Part shown: in pieces, positions 8,349-17,552 of the stretch
How positions within the stretch are numbered: position 1 is the stretch's first letter
How the letters are laid out: the number at the start of each line of letters is the position of its first letter
Assembly (NCBI RefSeq): GCF_947493765.1
Contig: NZ_CANLSZ010000002.1
Coordinates: 62,001 to 126,000 of the forward strand
Source: an uncultured Arthrobacter sp.
GTDB lineage: Bacteria > Actinomycetota > Actinomycetes > Actinomycetales > Micrococcaceae
Length of the DNA: 64,000 nucleotides
Reading direction: 5' to 3'
The notes under the pieces: generated by a model
Seen by the model: the letters and a program-made list of their open reading frames with translations, nothing else
Databases searched by the model: none
Told to the model about the DNA's origin: nothing
Translations under genes and position numbers: made by a program

Positions 8349-9233
8349 TCAGACCGCAGCACCGGCCAGGCGCTCGCGGGCCACACGGTAGTGCGGCCAG
8401 TAGCGGACGCTCCCCGGGAGCACGGGGACCAGGATGCGCACCACGCGGCGCAGGACGGCGAACGCCAGCTGCTCCCGACGCCGCCAGGGGAGGGCATAGG
8501 CGTCCCGCAGGGTGGGCGGAAGGAGACCCGCGGCCAGGAGCGAGGGCACCCCGCGCAGCGGGCGCGCCACCAGGGGAGGGTCCGGCGCGAGGATCTGCCC
8601 GCTGATGAGGTGCGCCGTCGACCCGACGTCCAGCACCGTGTGGATCTGCTCGTGGACGTAGCGCTCCAGGGCATCGTAGTCCGCGGGGAGAACCTCCTCG
8701 GTGACGTCGAACAACCGGGCGAACTGCGTCATGTCGCGATAGTAGGCGTCGCGCTCCCCCGGGGTGACGGGCCGGAGGAGGATCTCGGTGACCTCGAGCG
8801 CGGTCCAGACGAGCGTGGCGAACACCCACAGGGCCAGCTCCGGGTCCCGGGCGCTGTAGGGGGTACCGGCGGGCAGCGACGCGCCGTCGTCGGGGAGCGT
8901 CCCGCGCACCGGGCGGTGTCGGCGGGCCACCAGGTCGCCTGCAGCCCGGACCTGTGCCAGGTCCCCGAAGGTGACGGTCAGGACGGCGTCGAGCGTTCCG
9001 CGCAGCCGGCGCAGCGGATCGGCGGCGAAGCCGCTGTGGGCACGGACTCCCTCACCGATGAGGGGATGCGCCACCTGGAGCAGGAGCGCCGCCGGACCGC
9101 CGGCGAGAACCGTCCGCTCGCGGGCGATCCTCCACGCGGTGGACCCGGGGCCGAAGAGCCCGGGGTCTCCCGCGGCACCGGGCATGGGGCGCGCCGGGAA
9201 GAACCGACCCAGGCGCCTCGTCCACGCTCGCAT
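8349..9233 (-). CDS. MpaB/Lcp-family (DUF2236) oxygenase-like protein
   Basis: 294 residues, matching the size of actinobacterial DUF2236 proteins related to MpaB and the latex-clearing haem oxygenase. Recognisable blocks are GPGSTAWRIARERTVLAGGPAALLLQ (from about residue 29), VAHPLIGEGVRAHSGF, and the central WVFATLVWTALEVTEILL. The His residues of the VAHP and ARRHRPVRG regions are candidate haem or metal ligands by family analogy. The substrate is unknown. A TAGTGT box lies 6 nt before the ATG, so the mRNA is probably leaderless. Confidence 0.82.
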   Translation of the reverse strand: MRAWTRRLGRFFPARPMPGAAGDPGLFGPGSTAWRIARERTVLAGGPAALLLQVAHPLIGEGVRAHSGFAADPLRRLRGTLDAVLTVTFGDLAQVRAAGDLVARRHRPVRGTLPDDGASLPAGTPYSARDPELALWVFATLVWTALEVTEILLRPVTPGERDAYYRDMTQFARLFDVTEEVLPADYDALERYVHEQIHTVLDVGSTAHLISGQILAPDPPLVARPLRGVPSLLAAGLLPPTLRDAYALPWRRREQLAFAVLRRVVRILVPVLPGSVRYWPHYRVARERLAGAAV

Positions 9234-9313
9234 CCCACCACACTACCGAGTCGGAGGGCACCGGCCGCGGACCTGCCGTGCCACCCGGTCCCGGATCGTC
9301 CGGGGGGATCGGT

Positions 9314-9508
9314 TCAGTCGATCGAGTAGTCGCTCCCCGGGTTCCTCTCGTCGAGGTACTCGCGTACCGCGCTCTTGGGTACCCGGTACGATCGTCCGAA
9401 TCTGATGCTGTCGAGGGTCCCCGACTGCACCAGCCGGTAGACCGTCATCTTCGACACCCGCATCATCGCGGCCACCTCCGCCACCGTGTACAACTGCTCC
9501 GTACTCAT
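9314..9508 (-). CDS. Excisionase-type helix-turn-helix DNA-binding protein
   Basis: About 64 residues from the ATG at 9508 (MSTEQLYTVAEVAAMMRVSK); an alternative ATG at 9535 adds nine residues. The MerR/Xis-like winged helix is complete: TVAEVAAMMRVSKMTVYRLV (helix-turn-helix) followed by a wing (SIRFGRSYRVPKSAVREYL). Proteins of this size and sequence are chromosomal BldC-like or excisionase-family regulators in actinobacteria. No integrase or phage gene lies nearby, so it is more likely a housekeeping small regulator than a true excisionase. Confidence 0.85.
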   Translation of the reverse strand: MSTEQLYTVAEVAAMMRVSKMTVYRLVQSGTLDSIRFGRSYRVPKSAVREYLDERNPGSDYSID

Positions 9509-9622
9509 CTTCGTCGACACCCAGCCCACTCCCATTCGCCTCAGTACGTTCGTGGAGCCTTAACTCTGGGCACACCCCTACCACAAGCGCAAGGATGGTG
9601 ACTACCCGTCTTCGGGCCGGGC

Positions 9623-9646
9623 GGCCGGACGAGTGGGCGTCCGGCC
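9623..9646. terminator. Hairpin downstream of the fba-DUF3151 unit
   Basis: Perfect 8-bp GGCCGGAC/GTCCGGCC stem with an 8-nt loop, about 60 bp beyond the DUF3151 stop. It has no U-run, so the terminator role is tentative. Confidence 0.4.
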
Positions 9647-9705
9647 CCCGGACGGGAAGTGCTGTCGGGGACCGCTGTCGGGACGGGCGCGACCGGCCCA
9701 TGCCG

Positions 9706-10122
9706 TCAGGCGAGCTGGGCGCTCGCCTCGGGATCGGAGTCCCGGAGGAGAGCCGCGATCCGCTCCGCCTCCTCCATCTCACCGATGGAGGCGGCCGCCC
9801 TGCCGAGGGCGTAGAGCGCCCGCAGGAAGCCGCGGTTCGGTTCGTGCGAGTAGGGCACCGGACCCGTTCCGCGCCAGCCGCTGCGCCGCAGCGCATCGAG
9901 CCCGCGGTGATAGCCGGTGCGGGCGAAGGCGTAGGACTCGATGGTCCGGCCCTCCGCGTACGCCTCGTCCGCGAGGACGGCCCAGACCAGCGACGACGTC
10001 GGGTGCGCGGCCGCGAGATCGAGGGCCTCGTCCCCCGCGGCGAGCCGCTCGACCACCTCCGGCTCCTCGGGGAGCAGTGTGGCGTCGGGACCGAGCAGAT
10101 TCCGCCTGAAGTCGTCGGACAC
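9706..10122 (-). CDS. DUF3151 domain protein
   Basis: 138 residues matching the full length of DUF3151, an actinobacterial family of unknown function: MSDDFRRNLLGPDATLLPEE at the N-terminus, HPTSSLVWAVLADEAYAEGR, YAFARTGYHRGLDALRRSGW and VPYSHEPNRGFLRALYALGR in order. The second half looks like a helical repeat (TPR-like). The gene begins 3 bp after the fba stop on the same strand, so it is very probably cotranscribed with the aldolase. This adjacency recurs in related genomes, which may mean a link to central carbon metabolism, but no function is established. Confidence 0.88.
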   Translation of the reverse strand: MSDDFRRNLLGPDATLLPEEPEVVERLAAGDEALDLAAAHPTSSLVWAVLADEAYAEGRTIESYAFARTGYHRGLDALRRSGWRGTGPVPYSHEPNRGFLRALYALGRAAASIGEMEEAERIAALLRDSDPEASAQLA

Positions 10123-10125
10123 GAC

Positions 10126-11145
<1,020 letters not shown>

Positions 11146-11220
11146 GCTGAACTCCTTCTAGGTAGGTGCTTGCCTCATCCTAGCGAGCGGACCTGCCGGG
11201 CGCAGGGGTACGTCCGGGGT

Positions 11221-11883
11221 TCAGACCTGCTGGCCGAAGGCGTGCCGCCGCACCCAGCCGTGCATCGCGATCGCCGCAGCGGCCGAGGCGTTGATGGAGC
11301 GGGTGGACCCGAACTGGGCGATCGACAGCGTGGCCTCCGCCGCCTCGTGCACCTCGGGCGTCAGGCCGGGGCCCTCCTGCCCGAACACCAGCACGCAGCG
11401 CTCCGGCAGCTCATAGGTCTCCAGGGGTACGGAGTCCGGGAAGTTGTCGATCCCGATCACGGCCAGTCCCTCCGCATCGGCCCACGCGACGAAGTCGGCC
11501 ACATCCGGGTGGTGGCGCACGTGCTGGTAGCGGTCCGTGACCATGGCGCCGCGCCTGTTCCACCGGCGTCGCCCGATGATGTGGACCTCCTTCGCGAGGA
11601 ACGCGTTCGCGGTCCGCACCACGGAGCCGATGTTGAGGTCGTGCTGCCAGTTCTCGATGGCCACGTGGAAGGCGTGCCGCCGCTCGTCCAGCTCCGCCAC
11701 GATCGCCTCGTGGGTCCAGTACCGGTAGCGGTCGACGACGTTGCGGGTGTCCCCCGCCGCCAGCAGATCGCCGTCCCAGTGCTCGCCGTCGGGCCACGGA
11801 CCCTCCCAGGGGCCCACCCCGACTGCCGGTGGCGCGGCGGGATCGTCCGTGGTGATGCCGGCGTCGGGCAGGGTTTCCTTCAC
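11221..11883 (-). CDS. TrmH/SpoU-family RNA methyltransferase
   Basis: 220 residues from the GTG at 11883 (VKETLPDAGITTDD), chosen because TACGCT lies 6 nt upstream as in other leaderless genes here; the open frame continues far upstream but that part is the antisense shadow of the HAD gene. The three SPOUT motifs are present: NIGSVVRTANAF (about 99-110), VLVFGQEGPGLTPEV (about 172-186) and FGSTRSINASAAAAIAMHGW (about 196-215). It uses S-adenosylmethionine, probably to 2'-O-methylate tRNA or rRNA ribose; the site cannot be told from sequence. Divergent from the HAD gene. Confidence 0.9.
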   Translation of the reverse strand: MKETLPDAGITTDDPAAPPAVGVGPWEGPWPDGEHWDGDLLAAGDTRNVVDRYRYWTHEAIVAELDERRHAFHVAIENWQHDLNIGSVVRTANAFLAKEVHIIGRRRWNRRGAMVTDRYQHVRHHPDVADFVAWADAEGLAVIGIDNFPDSVPLETYELPERCVLVFGQEGPGLTPEVHEAAEATLSIAQFGSTRSINASAAAAIAMHGWVRRHAFGQQV

Positions 11884-11961
11884 CGTCCAAGCGTAGTGTG
11901 CCGCCGAAGTGGGAGACTGGCACCGTCCGGTTGCCCGGATCCACCCCGTGAAAGGAAGCTC

Positions 11962-12741
11962 ATGCACGAGAACGAACACATTGAGTGCTGGCTCACCGAC
12001 ATGGACGGCGTGCTGGTGCACGAGAACCATGCGATCCCCGGCGCCGCGGAACTGATCGAGCGGTGGGTGGCCACCTCGAAGCGCTTCCTCGTCCTGACGA
12101 ACAACTCGATCTACACCCCGCGGGACCTCGCCGCACGCCTGAAGGCCTCCGGGCTCGAGATCCCGGAGGAGAATCTCTGGACCTCCGCGCTCGCCACGGC
12201 ACAGTTTCTCTCCGACCAGCTGCCCGGCGGCAGGGCGTTCGTGATCGGCGAGGCGGGGCTGACCACGGCGCTGCACGAGGCCGGGTTCGTCCTCACGGAC
12301 ACGAATCCCGACTACGTGGTGCTCGGGGAGACCCGCACGTACTCCTTCGAGGCGATCACCAAGGCCGTGCGCCTCATCCTCGACGGCGCCCGCTTCATCG
12401 CCACGAACCCGGATGTCACGGGTCCGTCGAAGGAGGGGCCCATGCCGGCGACCGGCGCCGTGGCCGCGATGATCACGGCCGCCACCAGCCGTGACCCCTA
12501 CGTGGTCGGCAAGCCGAATCCCATGATGTTCCGCTCGGCCATGAACCGGATCGACGCCCACTCGGAGACGACGGCGATGATCGGCGACCGCATGGACACC
12601 GACATCATCGCGGGGATGGAGGCGGGGCTGCACACCGTGCTCGTGCTCAGCGGCATCACGCAGCCGGAGGACATCGACACCTACCCGTTCCGGCCTGCGC
12701 AGGTCTGCACCTCGGTCGCCGACCTGATCGAGCAGGTCTGA
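11962..12741 (+). CDS. HAD-superfamily IIA phosphatase (NagD-like)
   Basis: 259 residues. The ATG at 11962 has AAAGGAAG 3 nt upstream; the much longer open frame before it is a shadow. The nucleophile loop WLTDMDGVLVHENHAI (DxD at about 12-14), the NagD-type FLVLTNNSIYTPRDLAARL, and the acidic motif AMIGDRMDTDIIAGMEAG (about 212-229) are all intact, and the C2A cap has the right length. NagD-like enzymes dephosphorylate nucleotides or sugar phosphates in the cytoplasm; the substrate is not determined. Convergent with the alpha/beta hydrolase gene. Confidence 0.92.
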   Translation: MHENEHIECWLTDMDGVLVHENHAIPGAAELIERWVATSKRFLVLTNNSIYTPRDLAARLKASGLEIPEENLWTSALATAQFLSDQLPGGRAFVIGEAGLTTALHEAGFVLTDTNPDYVVLGETRTYSFEAITKAVRLILDGARFIATNPDVTGPSKEGPMPATGAVAAMITAATSRDPYVVGKPNPMMFRSAMNRIDAHSETTAMIGDRMDTDIIAGMEAGLHTVLVLSGITQPEDIDTYPFRPAQVCTSVADLIEQV

Positions 12742-12755
12742 TCGCCTGCGGAGTC

Positions 12756-13754
12756 CTAGAACGCCGTCTTCCGTGCGCCGCCACCTGGCACCGGCAGGTA
12801 CTCGCGCTGCACGGCCGTGAGGATCGGGGCGTAGATGTCCGCGTTCCACTGCGGACTCGCATGGGCCGGTAGCGCACCCGCCGTCACGTAGTCGGTGGCC
12901 ACCACGTTGTCGGGCAGTTCGCGCGCCCACCCGGCAGGCGCCGTCGAGTAGTCCACCACCTCGTCGTCCGGGTTCCCCGCGAAGACGATCCTCGTGTCGC
13001 CGAGGGACAACCTGAAGCGTGACACGTCGAAGTGGTAGATGTACGAGGACTCCGACTGCACGAGTCGACTGCTGGGGGCCAGCGGGGAGAGCTGCTCGAG
13101 CGACTGCTGCACCACCTGGGTCCACGTGCGCTCGTTCTTGTGGGCGATGCGTTCGCCGAGCTCGTATGTTCCCCGCAGGCTGATGGGGACGCTGAGCCCG
13201 GCGTCGTAGAGCCTGACGACGCCGTTGAACATGCGCTGGTCACGGACGTCGAAGCGGCTGGACGGCGAGGAGTCGAGGAACACCAGGTCCACCGGGATCC
13301 CGCGGTCCCGCAGGCGTGCCGCCACCTCGACGGCGACCATCCCGCCGAAGCTGTGACCGTAGAAGTAGAGCTTCTCCAGCCGGAAGTTCGCCACGTAGCG
13401 GTTCATGGTCGCCACGATGGCGTTGATGTCGAGACCGCGGTTCGAGTACCCCATCGCGGCCATCTGCCCGCGGCGGGAGAGGGCCGGGCGGAGCGAGTCC
13501 AGGATCCAGAGTCCTTCCTCCCAGCTCGTCTTGTACCCGGGGAAGAGCACCCAGCGGTCCCACGGGAACCGCCGTCGCGCCCGCTCGTCGTCGAGGGGGA
13601 GGATGCGGTTCTGCTGCCGCTGGTTCTGGATGATGCGCGTGGCCACGAGGTCCGTCCCGAGGGCCGCTGCCGCCGCCGACCCGATGAGGAAGGACCTGCG
13701 CGAGGACACATGGAAGTCCCTCGCCCGTCGAAGGGCCCCGCCGTCGTCCTCCAT
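12756..13754 (-). CDS. Tat-exported alpha/beta hydrolase
   Basis: 332 residues. The N-terminus has a twin-arginine motif (SSRRSFLIGSAAAAALG, about 17-33), indicating folded export or anchoring by Tat. The hydrolase core begins near 68 (WVLFPGYKTSWEEG) and carries the nucleophile elbow YGHSFGGM (Ser about 134) and the strand DLVFLDSSPSS. The candidate acid is the Asp in FAGNPDDEVVDY (about 268) and the candidate His is in LPAHASPQWN. The substrate is unknown. It begins 9 bp after pyrE on the same strand, so it is probably cotranscribed with it. Confidence 0.82.
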   Translation of the reverse strand: MEDDGGALRRARDFHVSSRRSFLIGSAAAAALGTDLVATRIIQNQRQQNRILPLDDERARRRFPWDRWVLFPGYKTSWEEGLWILDSLRPALSRRGQMAAMGYSNRGLDINAIVATMNRYVANFRLEKLYFYGHSFGGMVAVEVAARLRDRGIPVDLVFLDSSPSSRFDVRDQRMFNGVVRLYDAGLSVPISLRGTYELGERIAHKNERTWTQVVQQSLEQLSPLAPSSRLVQSESSYIYHFDVSRFRLSLGDTRIVFAGNPDDEVVDYSTAPAGWARELPDNVVATDYVTAGALPAHASPQWNADIYAPILTAVQREYLPVPGGGARKTAF

Positions 13755-13763
13755 GCACCGTTC

Positions 13764-14339
13764 CTAGGGAAGACCCAGTTCGTCCTTGCCGAAGGCGAAG
13801 AGATAGGGCACCGCGGCCTCCGATTCGATGCGCTCCTTCGACCCCGTGTCCCGGTCCACGATGACGGCGACCGCCCGCACATCGCCTCCGGCGCGCCGTA
13901 CGCCGTCGACCGCGGTCAGCGCCGAGCCCCCCGTCGTGGAGGTGTCCTCCAGCACGACGACGCCGCGGCCGGTCACCGCCGGACCCTCGACCTGGCGGCC
14001 CATCCCATGGGTCTTCTGGGTCTTGCGCACCACGAAGGCGTCGATGGGACGGCCGGCCTGCCCTGCCGCGTGCATCACGGCCGTACCCACCGGATCGGCG
14101 CCCATCGTGAGTCCGCCGGCGGCCTCGAAGGCGATCCCGGCGTCGTCGAGCAGCTGGAGCATGACACGGCCCACGAGCGCGGACGCCTCGTGGTGCAGCG
14201 TGATCCGGCGGAGGTCGATGTAGTAGTCGGCCTCGGCCCCGCTGGAGAGCGTGACGCGCTCGTGCACCACGGCGAGCTCCTTGATCAGCTCGAGGAGCCG
14301 GGTGCGATCGGCGGTCGGCGCGGGGGTCTCGGCGGTCAT
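13764..14339 (-). CDS. pyrE: Orotate phosphoribosyltransferase
   Basis: 191 residues. Transfers the phosphoribosyl group of PRPP to orotate, giving OMP in pyrimidine synthesis. The PRPP-binding motif is VVLEDTSTTGGSALTAV (about 122-138), preceded by the typical YYIDLRRITLHHEAS and GADPVGTAVMHAAG. A TAGACT box 6 nt before the ATG suggests a leaderless mRNA. It heads a short unit with the Tat-exported hydrolase. Confidence 0.96.
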   Translation of the reverse strand: MTAETPAPTADRTRLLELIKELAVVHERVTLSSGAEADYYIDLRRITLHHEASALVGRVMLQLLDDAGIAFEAAGGLTMGADPVGTAVMHAAGQAGRPIDAFVVRKTQKTHGMGRQVEGPAVTGRGVVVLEDTSTTGGSALTAVDGVRRAGGDVRAVAVIVDRDTGSKERIESEAAVPYLFAFGKDELGLP

Positions 14340-14683
14340 GCGGTCAGTCTATCCAGCGCGTGGGCACCGCGGCGCTCCCCGGTCCGGCGCCGTGATCGAG
14401 CCTCGTCCGCCGGATAGTTTTCCGCCGCGATCCGGGGACTTCGACGCGCGGAACCCGGATTCGACGGCGAGTCGTGGCTCGACACGCGTCCGCCCGGCCC
14501 GATGTCCCCGGATCAGCACCGCTGATAGCCGCCCTGCCCTGCTCGACCCTCCCGGAGTTGCACCACTGCCTCAGGCCTCTCACCCGCCCCATGTCCCCCG
14601 GATCAGCGCCACTGGCCGGTCCGGTTGTCCACATAGCAGCTTGCTCTCCACCGGGGCCGTGCTGCCCGACATGGAATCGACCC
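14340..14683. repeat. Intergenic region with copies of a dispersed repeat family
   Basis: 344-bp region between divergent pyrE and the DUF559 gene with no convincing gene. It holds TCCGGGGACTTCG (about 14430-14443), a GTCGTGGCTCGACACGC stem-loop-like block (about 14471-14487) and two copies of GTCCCCGGATCAGC (about 14504 and 14594, the second with an extra C). The same blocks, in either orientation, recur near 15.64-15.76, 17.37-17.48 and 33.72 kb. Nothing here resembles a transposase or a tRNA. Confidence 0.55.
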
Positions 14684-15511
14684 ATGGATGCCGTCACCGC
14701 CCTCGCACTCGCCGGATCGGTGGCGCGGACGAACCGGCTCGTGGAACAGGGAGTCACGCACCGGGAGATCGCGCGGCAGGTACGGTACGGGACCGTCATC
14801 CGGCTACGACAGGGTGTTCTCGCGCTCCCGGAGGCACCGCAGGATCTCGTCACCGCGACACTGCACGCCGGTCGCCTCACCTGCGCCTCGGCCGCCCGGC
14901 ACTACGGCCTGTGGCTCCTGCACCCACCGGTGGCCCATCATCTGTGCTCCCATGCCCGCGCGCAACAGCACTGGGTCAACCATCACCGGCAGCTCTCCGT
15001 GCCCGTGCACCCGACCCTCCCACTGGTCGGCCCGGTGGACGTCCTGATCCATGCTCTCCACTGCCTGCCGGCTCTCGATGCCGCGGTCATGGTGGAGAGC
15101 TCGCTCCGACGCGCCGACACCGTCCGGCCGTTCCTCCTCGATCGCCTGCAGGGCAACCGCAACGGCCCTGCACGCGCGGCACTCGACCTGGTGACAGGAA
15201 CGGCGGAGTCAGCACTGGAGGTCGTCGCCCGCGTGCTGTTCTCCCGCGCCGGGATCCACCTCCAGAGCCAGGTGCAGCTCGACGGCGTCGGTCGCGTCGA
15301 CTTCCTCCTGGAGGGTTTCCTCGTGGTGGAGGTGGACGGCGATGCCTATCATTCGGATCGCGCAGCCCGACGGCGGGACCGCAACCGCAACAACATGACC
15401 GTCGCGGGCGGACACCTCGTCCTCCGGTACGGCTACGAGGACGTGATGTTCCACCCGGATGCGGTCCTCTCACAGGTTCTCACCGTCCTCTCCGGTCGTC
15501 CGCTCCGCTGA
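14684..15511 (+). CDS. DUF559 endonuclease-like protein with N-terminal winged-helix (AbiEi-like) region
   Basis: 275 residues from ATG 14684. The N-terminal 60 residues (ARTNRLVEQGVTHREIARQV ... GVLALPEAP) look like the AbiEi-type winged helix seen in many actinobacterial DUF559 proteins. The C-terminal domain (about 190-270) is DUF559, a very-short-patch-repair/PD-(D/E)xK-like fold: GVGRVDFLLEGFLVVEVDGDAYH (Asp, then ExD) and the basic RAARRRDRNRNNMTVAGG. The separating part is Ala/Leu/His-rich. Function is unproven: proposed roles are DNA repair or defence. It stands alone with no toxin partner, flanked on both sides by the dispersed repeat family. Confidence 0.8.
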   Translation: MDAVTALALAGSVARTNRLVEQGVTHREIARQVRYGTVIRLRQGVLALPEAPQDLVTATLHAGRLTCASAARHYGLWLLHPPVAHHLCSHARAQQHWVNHHRQLSVPVHPTLPLVGPVDVLIHALHCLPALDAAVMVESSLRRADTVRPFLLDRLQGNRNGPARAALDLVTGTAESALEVVARVLFSRAGIHLQSQVQLDGVGRVDFLLEGFLVVEVDGDAYHSDRAARRRDRNRNNMTVAGGHLVLRYGYEDVMFHPDAVLSQVLTVLSGRPLR

Positions 15512-15638
15512 GCGGCCCGGCGTCCGGCCATGCGTTGGACCACGTTTCGGATCGCCGTCCATGACCTGTGAGAAACCGGGTGCGGTCCAGTTCCCCAACG
15601 GCAATGCCGTGGAGCTCGAGTCCGGTCCGACTCAGTCA

Positions 15639-15762
15639 GTTCGGATCCGGGGAGTTCGGGCCCATACTGTTCGGATCCGGGGAGTTCGGATCGGCCCCAC
15701 AGCTTCAGCCCGGCGTGTCGTGGGCCGACACCCGATACGCAGCGGCAATCACCCCGAACCGG
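15639..15762. repeat. Direct repeats and one copy of the dispersed intergenic element
   Basis: A perfect 21-bp direct repeat occurs at 15639-15659 and 15669-15689 (period 30), containing TCGGATCCGGGGAGTTCGG. It is followed at 15711-15730 by CGGCGTGTCGTGGGCCGACA, an imperfect stem-loop, and by ACGCAGCGGCAATCACCCCG (15737-15756). This last part aligns along about 50 bp with 17371-17420. The surrounding 15512-15870 region (358 bp) contains no supported gene. Confidence 0.65.
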
Positions 15763-15827
15763 AACGGCTCTGCCCCTCAACACTCCGGGCCCCGGCAGCG
15801 GTTCAATGCGTGACCCCCTTCTGGGTC

Positions 15828-15851
15828 GTAGGCTCGTGGTTCCACGCCTAC
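15828..15851. promoter_or_regulatory. Dyad upstream of the beta-glucosidase gene
   Basis: Imperfect inverted repeat GTAGGctCGTGGttCCACGCCTAC, 20 bp upstream of the GH1 start. The central gap of 2 nt suits a protein-binding operator better than an RNA hairpin. No regulator gene is adjacent, so its role is a guess. Confidence 0.35.
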
Positions 15852-15870
15852 CAGGAACAGTGAAGGGCCC

Positions 15871-17301
15871 ATGCCACGCGGAACAGCACCCCGACCCGAC
15901 AGTCCACTCGGCACCAGGTCCTGGCCCGACGGGTTCCTCTGGGGGTCCGCCACAGCCGCGGCCCAGGTCGAGGGCGCCAGCCACGAGGGCGGTAAGGAGG
16001 ACTCCATCTGGGACACCTTCGCCCGGATCCCCGGTGCCATCGCCAACGGCGAGACCCTGCAGGACGCCGTCCAGCACTACCGGCGCATGCCCGAGGACGT
16101 CGCGATCATGAAATCGCTGGGACTCGATGCGTACCGCTTCTCGACGAGCTGGGCCCGTGTACGCCCCGGAGATCGCGCCCCGAACGCCGAGGGCCTCGAC
16201 TTCTACTCCCGACTGGTGGACGAACTGCTCGAGGCCGGGATCCTGCCCTGGCTCACCCTCTACCACTGGGACCTCCCGCAGGCACTCGAGGAGAAGGGCG
16301 GCTGGGCCAACCGCGACACCGCCCACCGCTTCGTCGAGTACGCCGACGACGTCCACTCCGTCCTGGGCGACCGCGTCCACCACTGGACCACCTTCAACGA
16401 GCCGTTCTGCTCGTCGCTGCTCGGCTACGCCGCCGGAGTCCATGCTCCCGGACGCCAGGACCCGAGGGCAGCCGTCGCGGCCATCCACCATCAGCACCTT
16501 GCCCACGGGCTGGCGGTCGCCGAGCTGCGCTCGCGCGGCGTCGATCAGCTAGGGATCACGCTCAATCTCAGCAATGCGCTCCCCCAGAATCCCTCGGATC
16601 CCGTGGACCTGGACGCCGCACGTCGCTTCGACTCGCTCCAGAACAGGATCTTCCTCGACCCCATCCTCCGCGGCGCCTACCCCGAGGACACCCTGTCCGA
16701 TCTCGAGCAGTTCGGCCTGCGGGAGATCATCCAGCCCGGCGACCTGGACGTCATCGGCATTCCCATCGACTTCCTCGGCGTGAATCACTATCACGACGAT
16801 CTCATCAGCGGGCACCCCACCACCGAGGACGGCGACGGCCACTCGGGTGGCGCACCGCGCCCGACGTCGTCGTGCTGGATCGGCTCGGAGGACATCGCGT
16901 TCCCCAGTCGCGGCCTGCCGCGCACCGCCATGAACTGGGAGGTCAACCCGGACGGGCTGCGGAAGCTCCTCGTGCGGCTCGGGGAGGAGTACGAGAATCT
17001 CCCTCCGCTCTACGTCACCGAGAACGGCGCGGCGTACGACGACGACGTCGCCTCCGACGGAGCCGTCCACGACGTCGAGCGGACAGCGTTCGTGCTGAAC
17101 CACATCGCTGCCGTGGGTGAGGCCATCGACCAGGGCGCCGACGTACGCGGCTACTTCGTCTGGTCCCTGCTCGACAACTTCGAGTGGTCCTGGGGCTACG
17201 GCAAACGCTTCGGGGTGGTCCGCGTGGACTACGGGACCTTCGAACGGACGATCAAGGAAAGCGGTCTGGCCTACGCGCGGGTGATCGCCGCCGCGAGGTG
17301 A
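15871..17301 (+). CDS. Family 1 beta-glucosidase
   Basis: 476 residues, normal GH1 length, no signal peptide, so cytoplasmic. It hydrolyses beta-linked glucosides or 6-phospho-glucosides. The acid/base Glu is in HHWTTFNEPFCS (about 173) and the nucleophile Glu in LYVTENGAAYDD (about 384). The GFLWGSATAAAQVEGA block (about 22-37) and LYHWDLPQALEEKGGW match clan A GH1 enzymes. DGFLWG...DALA-type Bgl from actinobacteria act mostly on cellobiose and aryl glucosides. The start has GAAGG 4 nt upstream. It is monocistronic, between two copies of the dispersed repeat family; no PTS gene is close. Confidence 0.95.
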   Translation: MPRGTAPRPDSPLGTRSWPDGFLWGSATAAAQVEGASHEGGKEDSIWDTFARIPGAIANGETLQDAVQHYRRMPEDVAIMKSLGLDAYRFSTSWARVRPGDRAPNAEGLDFYSRLVDELLEAGILPWLTLYHWDLPQALEEKGGWANRDTAHRFVEYADDVHSVLGDRVHHWTTFNEPFCSSLLGYAAGVHAPGRQDPRAAVAAIHHQHLAHGLAVAELRSRGVDQLGITLNLSNALPQNPSDPVDLDAARRFDSLQNRIFLDPILRGAYPEDTLSDLEQFGLREIIQPGDLDVIGIPIDFLGVNHYHDDLISGHPTTEDGDGHSGGAPRPTSSCWIGSEDIAFPSRGLPRTAMNWEVNPDGLRKLLVRLGEEYENLPPLYVTENGAAYDDDVASDGAVHDVERTAFVLNHIAAVGEAIDQGADVRGYFVWSLLDNFEWSWGYGKRFGVVRVDYGTFERTIKESGLAYARVIAAAR

Positions 17302-17315
17302 CCCCGACCTGCGCT

Positions 17316-17351
17316 TCGAAACCCCGTAGCGTGCACGCCAGGGGGTTTCGA
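17316..17351 (+). terminator. Stem-loop after the beta-glucosidase gene
   Basis: Perfect 10-bp inverted repeat TCGAAACCCC/GGGGTTTCGA with a 16-nt loop, 15 bp after the GH1 stop. It lacks a U-run but is well placed as a 3' end. Confidence 0.55.
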
Positions 17352-17370
17352 CGTCGACGGAGACGCTGCG

Positions 17371-17483
17371 CCGGCGTGTCGTGGAGCGACACGCCTTCGG
17401 CAGCAGCAAAGTCCCCGGATAGGCCCCCCGCGAGCAGCAAAGTCCCCGGATAGACCCGCCGCGAGCACCGAAGTCCCCGGGAC
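17371..17483. repeat. Stem-loop followed by three 31-bp tandem repeat units
   Basis: GGCGTGTCG-tggag-CGACACGCC (17373-17395) is a perfect 9-bp hairpin. It is followed by units starting at 17402, 17433 and 17464. Each unit begins AGCAGCAAAGTCCCCGGATA (third unit diverged: AGCACCGAAGTCCCCGG) and has a CCCxCCGCG spacer. The first 50 bp match 15711-15760. It fills the gap between the GH1 gene and nadE. Confidence 0.75.
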
Positions 17484-17552
17484 CGGCTTCGGTGGGATCG
17501 GACCAGCCCCGCGGGCTCGGAACGAGCAACCCGGCACGAGTAGCCTTGGACC

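Noticed and set aside
9314-9508. Prophage or integrative element marked by the excisionase-type gene
   Set aside because: No integrase, relaxase or phage genes nearby and no change of base composition; the family also includes chromosomal BldC-like regulators.
11884-13125. Long minus-strand open frame continuous with the TrmH gene
   Set aside because: It lies opposite the well-supported HAD phosphatase and hydrolase genes, its translation is low-complexity Arg/Gly/His, and TrmH homology begins only at 11883.
17402-17483. CRISPR array
   Set aside because: Repeats are 31-bp tandem units without unique spacers, and no cas genes are present.
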